DNA of 42,111 bases, taken from NCBI GenBank assembly GCA_012514645.1, contig JAAYZW010000069.1, positions 1-42,111 on the forward strand, read 5' to 3'. The notes under the pieces were generated by a model. That model was not told the DNA's origin and ran no database searches. It saw only the letters and a program-made list of their open reading frames with translations. This DNA is from Chloroflexota bacterium (GTDB taxonomy: Bacteria > Chloroflexota > Anaerolineae > Anaerolineales > Anaerolineaceae). The position numbers and the translations under genes are program-made. Below, in pieces: positions 8,041 through 16,520 of the stretch. The first letter of the stretch is position 1. Each line of letters starts with the position of its first letter.

Positions 8041-9132
8041 ATGCGCATACTTTATCTGACCCGTTCCGACTCCGTTCACGACCAGCGCTTTTTGCGAACG
8101 CTGGCTCAAAGCGAGCATGAAGCTTTTGTTTGGCGCCTGTATTCCGGGCGCTACCCGACACCCAATGGTGTCACCGCGCTTGAATGGAATGGCTTGGAAG
8201 ACGGTTTACAAGCCTGGAACCTGCCTTATGCCCAAAGTGCTCTCTCGAGCGCCATCCGGGCAGTTGAGCCCGACCTGGTTCACGCCGGTCCGTTGCAAGA
8301 CCTTGCCTTTCTGGCTGCCAAAACCGGTTTCCCAAACTTGCTGGCGATGAGCTGGGGTTTCGACCTGATGAAAGACGTTTGGGTCAGCAAGCTGGACGAG
8401 CACCGCGCCCGTTTCGCGCTTCAGCGTTCCCGTCGCCTAATCACTGACGCGCAAGCCTCTGCCAACAAGGCGGTTGAATTGGGTTTTGATCGTGATAAAA
8501 TCTGTGTCTTTCCCTGGGGGGTTGACTTGCAGCACTTTTCACCGCTAAAGGCGAAACAGGCGGCTGTGGGTTGGCGCGAAGAGCTTGGCTGGGAGGACAA
8601 ACTGGTCTATTTGTGCCTGCGCAGCTGGGAACCGAACTATGGCGTGGACGTTCTTTTGGACGCTTTTGAAAACGCGGCTGCAAAAGACCCGAATATCCGC
8701 TTGATCTTGCTGGGCGATGGCAGCTTACATGACAACTATATTATAAAACTGGAAAGCGAGACCCTCAAAGACACGGTCTTCGCAGGCGGTCGCGTGCCCA
8801 ACCACGACCTGATCAAATACTTTGGTGCTGCCGATGTTTACGTCACCCCCAGCCATGTTGACGGCTCATCGGTTTCTTTAATGGAAGCCCTTGCTTGCGG
8901 TTTGCCGACAATTGCTTCAAACATCCCGGCAAACCTGGAATGGGTGTACCATAACGTCAATGGCTGGATCTTCCCTGACAACGATATCGACGCGCTGAGG
9001 GAGACTATTTTGACCTGTCATCCCACAGAAGCGATGGCAGAAAATGCCAGGCAAACTGCCGAAAAAAAGGCGGACTGGCAGAATAACCGGCAGGTGCTGT
9101 TGGATTGCTATCTGCAGCTCCAGTCGAACTAA
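8041..9132 (+). CDS. Glycosyltransferase family 4 (GT-B)
   Basis: A 363-residue protein with a GT4 C-terminal half: 'LCLRSWEPNYGVDVLLDAF', 'IRLILLGDGSLHD', 'VFAGGRVPNHDLIKYFGAADVYVTPS' and the E-x7-E donor site region 'DGSSVSLMEALACG'. The N-terminal half carries 'DLVHAGPLQDLAFLAA' and 'MSWGFDLM', typical of an acceptor domain. It uses a nucleotide-activated sugar to extend the glycan on the cytoplasmic face of the membrane. It starts 3 nt after the NeuB stop with no strong ribosome site of its own, which suggests translational coupling. The linkage and donor cannot be predicted. Confidence 0.88.
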   Translation: MRILYLTRSDSVHDQRFLRTLAQSEHEAFVWRLYSGRYPTPNGVTALEWNGLEDGLQAWNLPYAQSALSSAIRAVEPDLVHAGPLQDLAFLAAKTGFPNLLAMSWGFDLMKDVWVSKLDEHRARFALQRSRRLITDAQASANKAVELGFDRDKICVFPWGVDLQHFSPLKAKQAAVGWREELGWEDKLVYLCLRSWEPNYGVDVLLDAFENAAAKDPNIRLILLGDGSLHDNYIIKLESETLKDTVFAGGRVPNHDLIKYFGAADVYVTPSHVDGSSVSLMEALACGLPTIASNIPANLEWVYHNVNGWIFPDNDIDALRETILTCHPTEAMAENARQTAEKKADWQNNRQVLLDCYLQLQSN

Positions 9133-9142
9133 GGAAACTAAA

Positions 9143-9790
9143 ATGAAAAAGAAACTGATCGTAACGCTGAGCGTGATCATGATGTTGGCGGTTGTGTCTT
9201 GTAACATTCCGCTTCAAAAAAAAGCGGCTACACCAACCCCCACCCCTGCTCCAACCGCAACACCAGATATGAACATGCAGCTCTATTACGGGGAAGGCAT
9301 GCAAATTATGCTTCCGCCCACCTACATCGCCGAAGATATCACGACCGCGCTGCCCTCGATCATTGAGATCATCACCAACCTGGTTGGCTCGACCGAAGGT
9401 TTTGCTGCTGACCTGATCAATGACCTTGAGGGCAACGTTGCCTGGTATGGCTACGACGGTGGTACCCCGGCAGTCTACCCAACCCGTCTGACAGTGATCA
9501 AGAACAAATCGCTCTCTGCTCTGCCGGTTAGTGTGATCACGTTTGGGCTGGAACAGATCCTCAATCGTGGTGAAACACAGATCAATCGCGATTCGCTGAC
9601 TCTCGGCGGGCGTAATGTCATCCGTTTCACCTACTCTAAAGAGGCGATTGCCTGGTCAGCTTATATATTTAAGGAAGAGGGTCGCCTTTGGATCAGCGTG
9701 TTTACAACTACACCGGCAAACATGGCTGCCTCATTAGGAGATTACGACACCAGTGTTGCCTCAATGCTCATCGACCCAGTCACAGAATAG
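9143..9790 (+). CDS. Lipoprotein of unknown function with Thr/Pro linker
   Basis: The 215-residue product has a type II signal peptide: MKKK, a hydrophobic stretch, then a lipobox ending VVSC with Cys20 as the lipidated residue. A low-complexity linker (TPTPTPAPTATP) of the kind common on Anaerolineae surface lipoproteins follows. The mature domain (about 55-215) mixes strands and helices, with 'MLPPTYIAED', 'RLTVIKNKSLSALPVSVITFGLEQI' and 'NVIRFTYSKEAIAWSAYIFKEEGRLWISVF'. I recognise no family. AAGGAAACTAAA precedes the ATG; the track's earlier start (9044) lies in the previous gene. It sits between glycosyltransferase and cytidylyltransferase genes with 9-10 nt gaps, so it is co-transcribed with the glycan genes and may bind or anchor the product outside the membrane. 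That role is conjecture. Confidence 0.82.
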   Translation: MKKKLIVTLSVIMMLAVVSCNIPLQKKAATPTPTPAPTATPDMNMQLYYGEGMQIMLPPTYIAEDITTALPSIIEIITNLVGSTEGFAADLINDLEGNVAWYGYDGGTPAVYPTRLTVIKNKSLSALPVSVITFGLEQILNRGETQINRDSLTLGGRNVIRFTYSKEAIAWSAYIFKEEGRLWISVFTTTPANMAASLGDYDTSVASMLIDPVTE

Positions 9791-9799
9791 CAGGAATCG

Positions 9800-11437
9800 T
9801 TGAAAAAAGTAGCAATAATTCAAGCCAGGCTTACATCCAGTCGCCTTCCTGGGAAGGTTTTATTGGATGTGGGCGGTGAGCCAATGCTCGCGCGGGTGAT
9901 CTCACGGGTGCGCCAGGCTCAGCTTGTTGATGAAATTGTTGTCGCTACCTCCAGTGATTTCGCAGACGATCCAATAATGCACTTTTGCCAGGAGAGGAAG
10001 ATTAGCTGCTGTCGCGGAGACGCTTACGACGTGCTTGACCGCTTTTACGAGTGCGCGCGAGCACATGAAGCAGATCTGATTATTCGGATTACTGCCGATT
10101 GCCCCATGATTGCCCCCGAAGAAATCGACCGGGTGATACAGGCATTTCTTGACAGCGGAGCTGACTTTGCCGCCAATCGCCTGCCGCCGCCGTTTGAACG
10201 CAGCACACCGATCGGCATGGATACGGAGGTGTGTTCCATGAGCGCGCTTGAACGAGCCTGGAAGGAAGCAAAACAACCCTACCAGCGCGAACATGTGATG
10301 CCCTATCTCTATGACACACCCGGACGGTTTAAAGTTCAGGTTGTTGACCTGGAGCCTAGCCAGGGTCACCTGCGCTTCACCGTTGACACTCCCGAGGACT
10401 TGGAGCTCGCCAACCAGGTTTTTGCTGCCTTTGAGGGTCGTGATGACTTTAGCCTGGCAGAACTGCTGGCAGAAAACGAACGGCACCCGGAATGGCAAGA
10501 CCAGGTTGCGCAAGTGCGCCACAAAAACCTGTATGAAACTGATTCGCGGGCTGCTTCGAAGCTTCCGGTGTGCCCTTTGTGTGCCAGCCCGAAGAGTAAG
10601 AACCTTGAAAAGGTGGAGTCGTTTGGTTTCCCGCTCCAATATTTAATCTGCCAAGATTGCGGCTTTGTTTTTCAAGACCCACACACCAACCAGGCAGCCG
10701 ACCCACAGTTCTACCAGGAGACCTACCGGCAAATCTACCAGTCAAGCGCTGAGCCAACTTCAAAGGATCTTTACCAGCAAAGGCAACGCGCGCTCAACCA
10801 GGCTGGGTGGCTGAAAAGCCTGGGGTACACCAGCTTTGATAGCCTGCTCGATATCGGCGCTTCAGCTGGCTTGCTCCTGGTGACCTTTGCCCGTGAGTTT
10901 GGCGCGAAAGCTGCCGGTGTGGAGCCAGGCGATGCCTACCGCGCGCTTGCCGAAGGCAGAGGTATTGCGATGTTCGAGTCCCTCGAAGGGTTGTTGAAAA
11001 CGGAGCATCAACGCTTCGAGCTGGTATCCCTCATGCATGTCTTGGAACACCTGGATAAACCTCTCGATGTACTTAGGCAGATACGCGACGAAATGCTTGC
11101 AGAAGATGGACTGCTTTTAATAGAGGTGCCAAACTTCTATGCGCATGATTCTTATGAGCTGGCGCACCTTTCCTGCTTTACCGAACACACTTTGCTCGAG
11201 TTGCTGCAACAAGCCGGCTTTGAAAAAGTCGCTTTCCGTCAGCATGGCATGCCGCGTTCAAGGATCCTGCCTCTTTATCTATCAGTTCTTGCCAAACCTG
11301 CCAAAACAGACCAGCCAGAACCGGTTGCTCCCGAAAAAAATGTAACAATTAAGCGGAAGTTGGGCATGCTGAGACGAAAAGTCCTCAGTCGGTTGAACCC
11401 GACCACAGCCTGGCTGCCACTGGAGCGCAAGCAATGA
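9800..11437 (+). CDS. SpsF-like cytidylyltransferase fused to a zinc-ribbon class I methyltransferase
   Basis: The 545-residue protein starts at TTG, with AGGA 5-8 nt upstream. Residues 1-245 are SpsF-type nucleotidyltransferase: 'QARLTSSRLPGKVL' (8-21), 'RGDAYDVLDRF' (72-82), 'ITADCPMI' (97-104) and 'HLRFTVDTPEDL' (190-201). Residues 255-290 form a Cys4 knuckle (258, 261, 284, 287). Residues 345-500 are a SAM methyltransferase with 'LLDIGASAG' (349-357), 'GVEPGD', 'HVLEHL' (413-418) and 'GLLLIEVPN'. SpsF proteins are usually about 245 residues and stand alone, so this is a fusion of sugar activation and methylation. The frame is continuous with no sign of a join error. ATG of the next gene overlaps its stop. 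Donor and acceptor are unknown. Confidence 0.85.
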   Translation: MKKVAIIQARLTSSRLPGKVLLDVGGEPMLARVISRVRQAQLVDEIVVATSSDFADDPIMHFCQERKISCCRGDAYDVLDRFYECARAHEADLIIRITADCPMIAPEEIDRVIQAFLDSGADFAANRLPPPFERSTPIGMDTEVCSMSALERAWKEAKQPYQREHVMPYLYDTPGRFKVQVVDLEPSQGHLRFTVDTPEDLELANQVFAAFEGRDDFSLAELLAENERHPEWQDQVAQVRHKNLYETDSRAASKLPVCPLCASPKSKNLEKVESFGFPLQYLICQDCGFVFQDPHTNQAADPQFYQETYRQIYQSSAEPTSKDLYQQRQRALNQAGWLKSLGYTSFDSLLDIGASAGLLLVTFAREFGAKAAGVEPGDAYRALAEGRGIAMFESLEGLLKTEHQRFELVSLMHVLEHLDKPLDVLRQIRDEMLAEDGLLLIEVPNFYAHDSYELAHLSCFTEHTLLELLQQAGFEKVAFRQHGMPRSRILPLYLSVLAKPAKTDQPEPVAPEKNVTIKRKLGMLRRKVLSRLNPTTAWLPLERKQ

Positions 11438-12384
11438 AACCCTACCTGACCCTTTTCACCGCCCCAAAAGCGTTTACCGACCCGCACACCAGCCTGATCC
11501 AGCATAATGCTTTTCGTTCGTGGCAGGCGTTAGGAGATTCTGTTGGCGTTGTCGTAGTTGGAGATGAGGAAGGTATCGCTGAAGCCGCCCAGGAATACGA
11601 CTTTTCCCACCGACCCGATGTTCGTCTTAACCAACTGGGCACACCGCTGATCAGCTCGATTTTCGAGCTCGGTCGGCAGGAAAACGACAGCCCCTTTTTG
11701 GCTTACGTCAATGCCGATATCATTCTCTTCCCGGAAACGCTCAATGTGATCGGCACGGTTGCGAGCCAGGCTGAGAAGTTCCTCCTGGTTGGTCAACGCT
11801 GGGACCTGGAAGTTTTGCAGCCACTGACCTTCAGCGGTGACTGGGTGCCTGGTTTAAAGCAGATGATGCGCACAGAAGGCGAGTTGCATAAACGCACTGG
11901 CAGTGATTACTTCATCTTCCCGCGCGCATGCTTCCAGCAAATCCCTGATTTCAGTGTTGGCAGAGCCGGCTGGGATAACTGGATGATCTATAAAGCCAGG
12001 CGCGAGGGTTGGCTGGCGGTCGATTGCAGCGGGGAGATGGATATTATCCACCAGGATCACGACTATCGCCACCTGCCAGACGGCAAACCGCATTACCGCC
12101 TGCCTGAAACCGGTGAAAACATTCGCCTTGCTGGCGGCAGACGCACAATTTTCCTTCTGGATGACGCCTCTCACCGATTGGTAAACGGAACAGTCAAAAA
12201 AATGCCCCTGACCTGGACGCGCTATTGGCGCGAGTTCCAGAACGCGCCGCTGATAAAAGATGGCAATTACGCTGCCACAGAAAAACGCTTTAAACGCCTT
12301 CACCCGCGCTTAGCCAAAATCGAAAGAACAAAACAGGTCGAGATGGATCGTCGATTGGCGGAGTCTGAATTGGGAGGTAACTGA
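11434..12384 (+). CDS. Putative GT-A type glycosyltransferase
   Basis: A 316-residue soluble protein. It begins 'YLTLFTAPKAFTDPH' and has 'QHNAFRSWQALG', 'SPFLAYVNADIILFPE' (the NAD in NADI is where GT-A enzymes carry a DxD-like metal site), 'DYFIFPRACFQQIPDF' and 'GWDNWMIYKARREGW'. The GW.N...Y.AR segment resembles the acceptor loop of GT-A enzymes that check a finished product. There is no classical GT2 N-terminal 'SVIIPTYN'. It starts on an ATGA overlap with the fusion gene and ends in a one-base overlap (TGATG) with the GT2 gene, so all three are translated together. Family assignment rests on motif shape and context, so it is less certain than for its neighbours. Confidence 0.6.
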   Translation: MKPYLTLFTAPKAFTDPHTSLIQHNAFRSWQALGDSVGVVVVGDEEGIAEAAQEYDFSHRPDVRLNQLGTPLISSIFELGRQENDSPFLAYVNADIILFPETLNVIGTVASQAEKFLLVGQRWDLEVLQPLTFSGDWVPGLKQMMRTEGELHKRTGSDYFIFPRACFQQIPDFSVGRAGWDNWMIYKARREGWLAVDCSGEMDIIHQDHDYRHLPDGKPHYRLPETGENIRLAGGRRTIFLLDDASHRLVNGTVKKMPLTWTRYWREFQNAPLIKDGNYAATEKRFKRLHPRLAKIERTKQVEMDRRLAESELGGN

Positions 12385-13403
12385 TGGCACGCTTGGGCAC
12401 GAACCCTTCACGCGGGCAGCAGCTCGACTTCACGCCGCCAAGAGTAACAGTTGCTGTGTTGGTCTATGCCCCCAACCAGTCTGGTTATTTTCAGCACCGG
12501 CTGGATGTTACCCGATTGACGCTCGAGAGCATCATTGCCAACACACCAAAACCTTTTGAACTGCTGGTTTTCGATAACGGCTCTTGCCAGGAGATGACTG
12601 ATTTCTTAAAAGAGCTGAACCAGATGGGCAAGATTGATACCCTGGTGCTTTCAGCCCTAAACATCGGGAAATTGAACGCGCTTTGGCGGGTTGCCAACCT
12701 TGCCCAGGGCGAGATCATTGCCTACAGCGATGATGATGTCTACCATTTGCCTGGCTGGCTGCCTGCACACCTGCAGATTATGGATAGCTACCCGAATGTC
12801 GGAGCAGTGACCGGCTTTTATATTAAGCAGCGTGTAGTGATGAGCTCTGAGAGTACGCTCAGGTGGGTTGAAGCTTACCGAAACGACCACCCTGGGTTGG
12901 TCAAATCTGGAAACCTGATCCCGCGCAAGTGGGAAGAAGAATATATGGAAAATTCGGGGCGCACAGAAGAGCGCTACCAGGGCGAAATTGATGGAGTAGA
13001 GGATGTCGTGGTGGACTACCAGGGTGTCAAAGCCTGGGTCTCCGCTCACCACTTCCAGATGATGACCCCAAAAAAAGTTCTGTTGGAAGTTCTTTCGGAG
13101 ATGTTGGAAGATGGCTGGAGCGACATGATGATGGGGCGGATGGTCGAAATGGACGACCGTATGGACGCCAAGGACTATCTGCGCCTGACCACGTATGCTC
13201 AAACCATGCGGTTATTGGGCAATGCCATTGATGACGAGGTGAAAGACTTGGCTGCCAGGGACGGAATCGATACCCAGGCTGCCGTGAACGCAGTTTCAAA
13301 GAAACGCCGTGGAATTTGGGGCATCCCGCTTGTGCAAAAAATTGCGCAGCGCATTATTAATTGGCTTTATCTTGGAATTCACGAAAACGGGAGGACAGAA
13401 TGA
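12384..13403 (+). CDS. Glycosyltransferase family 2
   Basis: A 339-residue GT-A protein: 'RVTVAVLVYAPNQSGYF' is the first nucleotide-binding strand, 'PFELLVFDNGSCQEM' the second, and 'EIIAYSDDDVYHLPGW' carries the DDD metal-binding motif at about residues 117-119. The central part has 'VGAVTGFYIKQ' and the rest lacks membrane helices, with a basic amphipathic end (KKRRGIWGIPLVQKIAQRIINWL) that may touch the membrane. It would transfer one sugar from a nucleotide donor onto the growing glycan in the cytoplasm. Start and stop overlap both neighbours by 1 and 4 nt. Substrate not predictable. Confidence 0.82.
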   Translation: MARLGTNPSRGQQLDFTPPRVTVAVLVYAPNQSGYFQHRLDVTRLTLESIIANTPKPFELLVFDNGSCQEMTDFLKELNQMGKIDTLVLSALNIGKLNALWRVANLAQGEIIAYSDDDVYHLPGWLPAHLQIMDSYPNVGAVTGFYIKQRVVMSSESTLRWVEAYRNDHPGLVKSGNLIPRKWEEEYMENSGRTEERYQGEIDGVEDVVVDYQGVKAWVSAHHFQMMTPKKVLLEVLSEMLEDGWSDMMMGRMVEMDDRMDAKDYLRLTTYAQTMRLLGNAIDDEVKDLAARDGIDTQAAVNAVSKKRRGIWGIPLVQKIAQRIINWLYLGIHENGRTE

Positions 13404-14395
13404 AGTTTTTAATCGCTGGTTTAGGCTCGATTGGTCGCAGACATCTGCGCAACTTGAAAACCCTGGGACAAAACGATCTAATCTTGTATCGCACGCACCA
13501 GGCTACACTGCCAGATACCGAATTGAGCGGTTATCCAACCTACACCGATTTAGATGAAGCGCTCGCGCAAAATCCAGATGGTGTCATTGTGGCGAACCCA
13601 ACTTCTCTGCACCTCCAGGTTGCATCAGCGGCAGCCAAGGCTGGCGCTGCTCTGCTGATTGAGAAACCAGTCTCAGACAGCCTGATCGGCATTCGCGAGC
13701 TGCAAGCCGCGCTGGACGCAGCCGGTAAACCCGCGCTTATCGGCTTTCACCTGCGCTACCACCCGGTATTGCGGCGGATTAAAGCCCTGATCGACTCGGG
13801 GAAACTTGGCAAAGCGCTAAAATCTCACGCTCATTGGGGCGAATACCTTCCCGGCTGGCATACCTGGGAGGATTACCGTTACTCTTATGCTGCCCGTGCA
13901 GACCTGGGCGGCGGCGCGTTGAATACGCTTTCTCACCCGATCGATTATTTGCGCTGGATGATGGGCGAAGTCCGCTCTTTGTCGGCAAGCCTGGCAAACC
14001 TGAGCGAACTTGAACTGGATGTGGAAGACAATGCTGAATTGCTTCTCAAATTCCATTCAGGCTCGATCGCCACGGTTCACCTGGATTATTATCAGCGACC
14101 GCCTTCACACACACTCGAGATCGCTTTTGACAAAGGTCGCGTCCGTTGGGACAGCCATTCGGGCTGCGCTATCGTTGATAATGCAGAGATGGACACGACT
14201 GAGACGTTCTGCCCACCCGAGGGCTTCAAACGTAACGACATGTTCCTGGCAGAAATGGAAGATTTTGTGCGCCTTTGCCGGGACGAACAGGTTGAGCATT
14301 GCACCCTGGCAGATGGCAAGCGCGTCCAAAAAATCGTCGAAGTGGCTTGCCAAAGTTCTTCCCAGAGCAGCCGCTCTGTCCAGCTGCCCTCATAG
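13400..14395 (+). CDS. Gfo/Idh/MocA family oxidoreductase
   Basis: A 331-residue protein starting 'MKFLIAGLGSIGRRHLRNL', a Rossmann GxGxxG fold. It goes on with 'DGVIVANPTSLHLQVASAAAKAGAALLIEKPVSDS', the hallmark EKP motif whose lysine is catalytic in this family, and 'GFHLRYHPVLRRI'. The C-terminal alpha/beta domain contains 'LGGGALNTLSHPIDYLRWM'. The family oxidises or reduces hydroxyl groups on free or nucleotide-linked sugars and inositols with NAD(P). The track's start (13361) is inside the previous gene; ATG 13400 overlaps its stop and has GGGAGGAC just upstream. In flagellin and capsule loci such genes sit beside SDR and CMP-nonulosonate synthetase genes, as here. The sugar position acted on is unknown. 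Confidence 0.88.
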   Translation: MKFLIAGLGSIGRRHLRNLKTLGQNDLILYRTHQATLPDTELSGYPTYTDLDEALAQNPDGVIVANPTSLHLQVASAAAKAGAALLIEKPVSDSLIGIRELQAALDAAGKPALIGFHLRYHPVLRRIKALIDSGKLGKALKSHAHWGEYLPGWHTWEDYRYSYAARADLGGGALNTLSHPIDYLRWMMGEVRSLSASLANLSELELDVEDNAELLLKFHSGSIATVHLDYYQRPPSHTLEIAFDKGRVRWDSHSGCAIVDNAEMDTTETFCPPEGFKRNDMFLAEMEDFVRLCRDEQVEHCTLADGKRVQKIVEVACQSSSQSSRSVQLPS

Positions 14396-14440
14396 CGTCC
14401 GCCTGATGGTAAAATCCAAGCCACTGGAAGATTAACCAAA

Positions 14441-15268
14441 ATGACAGAATCTATTTTAGAGAAATTCGACATGGCTCAAAAAACAGTGATTGTCACTGGA
14501 GCAGCAGGCTTACTCGGAAAGCAGTTCAGCCTGGCATTGGCACAGGCTGGGGCAAAGGTATTGCTTGCTGATCTTGCTGTGGATATTGCCGCGCAAAACG
14601 CAACCGATTTGAAAAACCTAAATCTCATTGCCGCGGCTACAAAAGTGGACGTTACTGACCCTGCTTCAACCCGCGCGATGGTGCAGACAGCGCTCGACAG
14701 CTTTGGCAGTGTTGATGTGTTGATCAATAGCGCCGCCCTCGACCCAAAATTTGATCCTGAAAGTGTTGGCTTGCAAGGCGCCAACGCATTCGAGAGCTAC
14801 TCGCTCGATTCCTGGCGCAAGGCACTCGATGTTAACCTAACTGGAATGTTTCTTGCCTCTCAGGCTGCAGTAATACCGATGCTGCAGCAGGGGTCAGGCG
14901 TGATTGTCAACATCTCTTCAATGTACGGGCTGGTTGGACCAGATCAGCGCCTTTATGAACGACCAGACGGCAGTCGCTCGTTTAAACCGGCCTATTATTC
15001 GGTTGCAAAAGCAGGCGTGCTCGGGTTCACCCGCTATCTGGCGGCATATTACGCCGGTAAAAACATCCGCGTCAACGCCCTAACACCCGGGGGGGTCTAC
15101 AACGGTCACGATGAGGTGTTTACGAAGCAATATAGCAATCGTACCGTATTGGGACGCATGGCGAATATTGATGAAATGAGCGCGGCAATGCTCTTTTTAT
15201 GCAGCAATGCCAGCTCTTATATGACCGGCAGCAACCTGGTGGTCGATGGGGGTTGGACAGCTTGGTAG
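14441..15268 (+). CDS. Short-chain dehydrogenase/reductase (PtmA-like context)
   Basis: A 275-residue classical SDR with 'VIVTGAAGLLGKQF' for cofactor binding, 'DVLINSAALDPKF', 'IVNISSMYG' with the catalytic Ser, 'PAYYSVAKAG' with the YxxxK pair, and 'TGSNLVVDGGWTAW' at the end. The leading 'ESILEKFDM' before the Rossmann strand is seen in SDRs of nonulosonate and flagellin-modification loci such as PtmA, which supports ATG 14441 over ATG 14471. It follows the Gfo/Idh/MocA gene by 45 nt and precedes the CMP-nonulosonate synthetase by 5 nt, so a redox step on the six- or nine-carbon sugar is likely. The substrate is inferred from context. Confidence 0.85.
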   Translation: MTESILEKFDMAQKTVIVTGAAGLLGKQFSLALAQAGAKVLLADLAVDIAAQNATDLKNLNLIAAATKVDVTDPASTRAMVQTALDSFGSVDVLINSAALDPKFDPESVGLQGANAFESYSLDSWRKALDVNLTGMFLASQAAVIPMLQQGSGVIVNISSMYGLVGPDQRLYERPDGSRSFKPAYYSVAKAGVLGFTRYLAAYYAGKNIRVNALTPGGVYNGHDEVFTKQYSNRTVLGRMANIDEMSAAMLFLCSNASSYMTGSNLVVDGGWTAW

Positions 15269-15273
15269 AAAGA

Positions 15274-16491
15274 ATGGAAGTTTTAGTATTAATTCCTGCG
15301 CGAGGCGGTTCCAAGGGAATCCCGCGCAAAAACGTGCGAGACTTTGCCGGCGCTCCCCTGATCGCCTATAGCATTGTTGCCGGTTTGCAGGCTGAGTTGG
15401 TCACCCGGGTGATTGTCTCAACCGATGACGAAGAGATCGCAGAAACAGCCCGAGCCTGGGGAGCAGAGGTACCCTTCATGCGCCCCTCCGAATTCGCCCA
15501 GGATGACACCACCGACCTTCCGGTTTTCGAACACGCCCTGAAATGGCTGCGTGAAAATGAGGGTTACCAGCCAGATATCGTTGTCCAACTGCGCCCAACA
15601 TCACCGGTCAGACCGGTCGGGCTGGTGGATGATGCCATCAATACCCTGATCCAACATCCTGAGGCTGATTGCGTTCGTGGGGTGGTGGCATCGGGTCAAA
15701 ACCCCTTCAAGATGTGGCGCATTTCGAGCAGTGGTCAGCTTAAACCGCTCTTAAGAGTTGCGGGGCTTGACGAACCGTATAACGCACCCAGGCAAGCGCT
15801 GCCGGACACCTTCTGGCAGACCGGGCACATCGACGCGATTAGGACCAGCACGATTTTGGAAAAACACAGCCTGACAGGCGATGTGATCTTCCCGCTGATC
15901 ATCGACCCCCTTTATACGGTCGATATCGACACAATTGAAGATTTCAAAAATTCAGCTCGGTTAATGAGCGATCTCCGCATCAAGGCGGTCGATCCACTCA
16001 GAAACCGACGTGGTTTTCCTGTAAGGGTCAGCCACCTGATCATGGATTTTGATGGCGTTCTGACCGACGACAAGGTTTATACCAACCAGGATGGGCACGA
16101 GAGCGTGCGCGCTAGTCGTTCCGACGGATTTGGGTTGGACATGCTCAAACGACAGACAGGCATAAAAGCAATGATCATGTCGCGCGAAACCAACCCGGTG
16201 GTCAGCGCCCGTGCGCGCAAACTGGGTATCGAGGTTTTTCAGTCTATCTTAAATAAAGACGAGGCAATCAAGGCACTGATAAAAGAAAGAAACCTTGATC
16301 CAAACCAGATCATCTATATTGGCAACGATCTAAACGACCTGGCAGTATTGCCATTCGTCGGGTTCTTTGCCTGCCCATCAGACGCACACCCACGGGTATG
16401 CAGGCAAGCCGACCTGGTGCTCGGTCACGCTGGTGGTGATGGTGCAGTGCGTGAACTGATTGAAAAAATTTTAGAGCAATTTGACAAGTAA
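15274..16491 (+). CDS. CMP-nonulosonate synthetase (NeuA-like) fused to KdsC-like HAD phosphatase
   Basis: The 405-residue protein has two domains. Residues 1-235 match acylneuraminate cytidylyltransferases: 'LIPARGGSKGIPRKN' (6-20), 'VIVSTDDEEIA', 'VVQLRPTSPVR' (103-113) and 'LYTVDIDTIEDF'. Residues 250-405 are a C0-type HAD phosphatase of the KdsC family: 'DFDGVLTDD' (258-266, Asp258 and Asp260), 'MSRE' (302-305), the Lys in 'NKDEA' and 'GNDLNDL' (350-356). The same domain order occurs in vertebrate CMAS. Here all HAD motif residues are present. Expected reactions are removal of a phosphate from a nonulosonate phosphate and transfer of CMP. The ORF track start (15199) lies in the SDR gene; ATG 15274 begins the NeuA consensus exactly. 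Confidence 0.92.
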   Translation: MEVLVLIPARGGSKGIPRKNVRDFAGAPLIAYSIVAGLQAELVTRVIVSTDDEEIAETARAWGAEVPFMRPSEFAQDDTTDLPVFEHALKWLRENEGYQPDIVVQLRPTSPVRPVGLVDDAINTLIQHPEADCVRGVVASGQNPFKMWRISSSGQLKPLLRVAGLDEPYNAPRQALPDTFWQTGHIDAIRTSTILEKHSLTGDVIFPLIIDPLYTVDIDTIEDFKNSARLMSDLRIKAVDPLRNRRGFPVRVSHLIMDFDGVLTDDKVYTNQDGHESVRASRSDGFGLDMLKRQTGIKAMIMSRETNPVVSARARKLGIEVFQSILNKDEAIKALIKERNLDPNQIIYIGNDLNDLAVLPFVGFFACPSDAHPRVCRQADLVLGHAGGDGAVRELIEKILEQFDK

Positions 16492-16520
16492 AAAAATCGA
16501 ACAAAGGATGTCAAACAACG

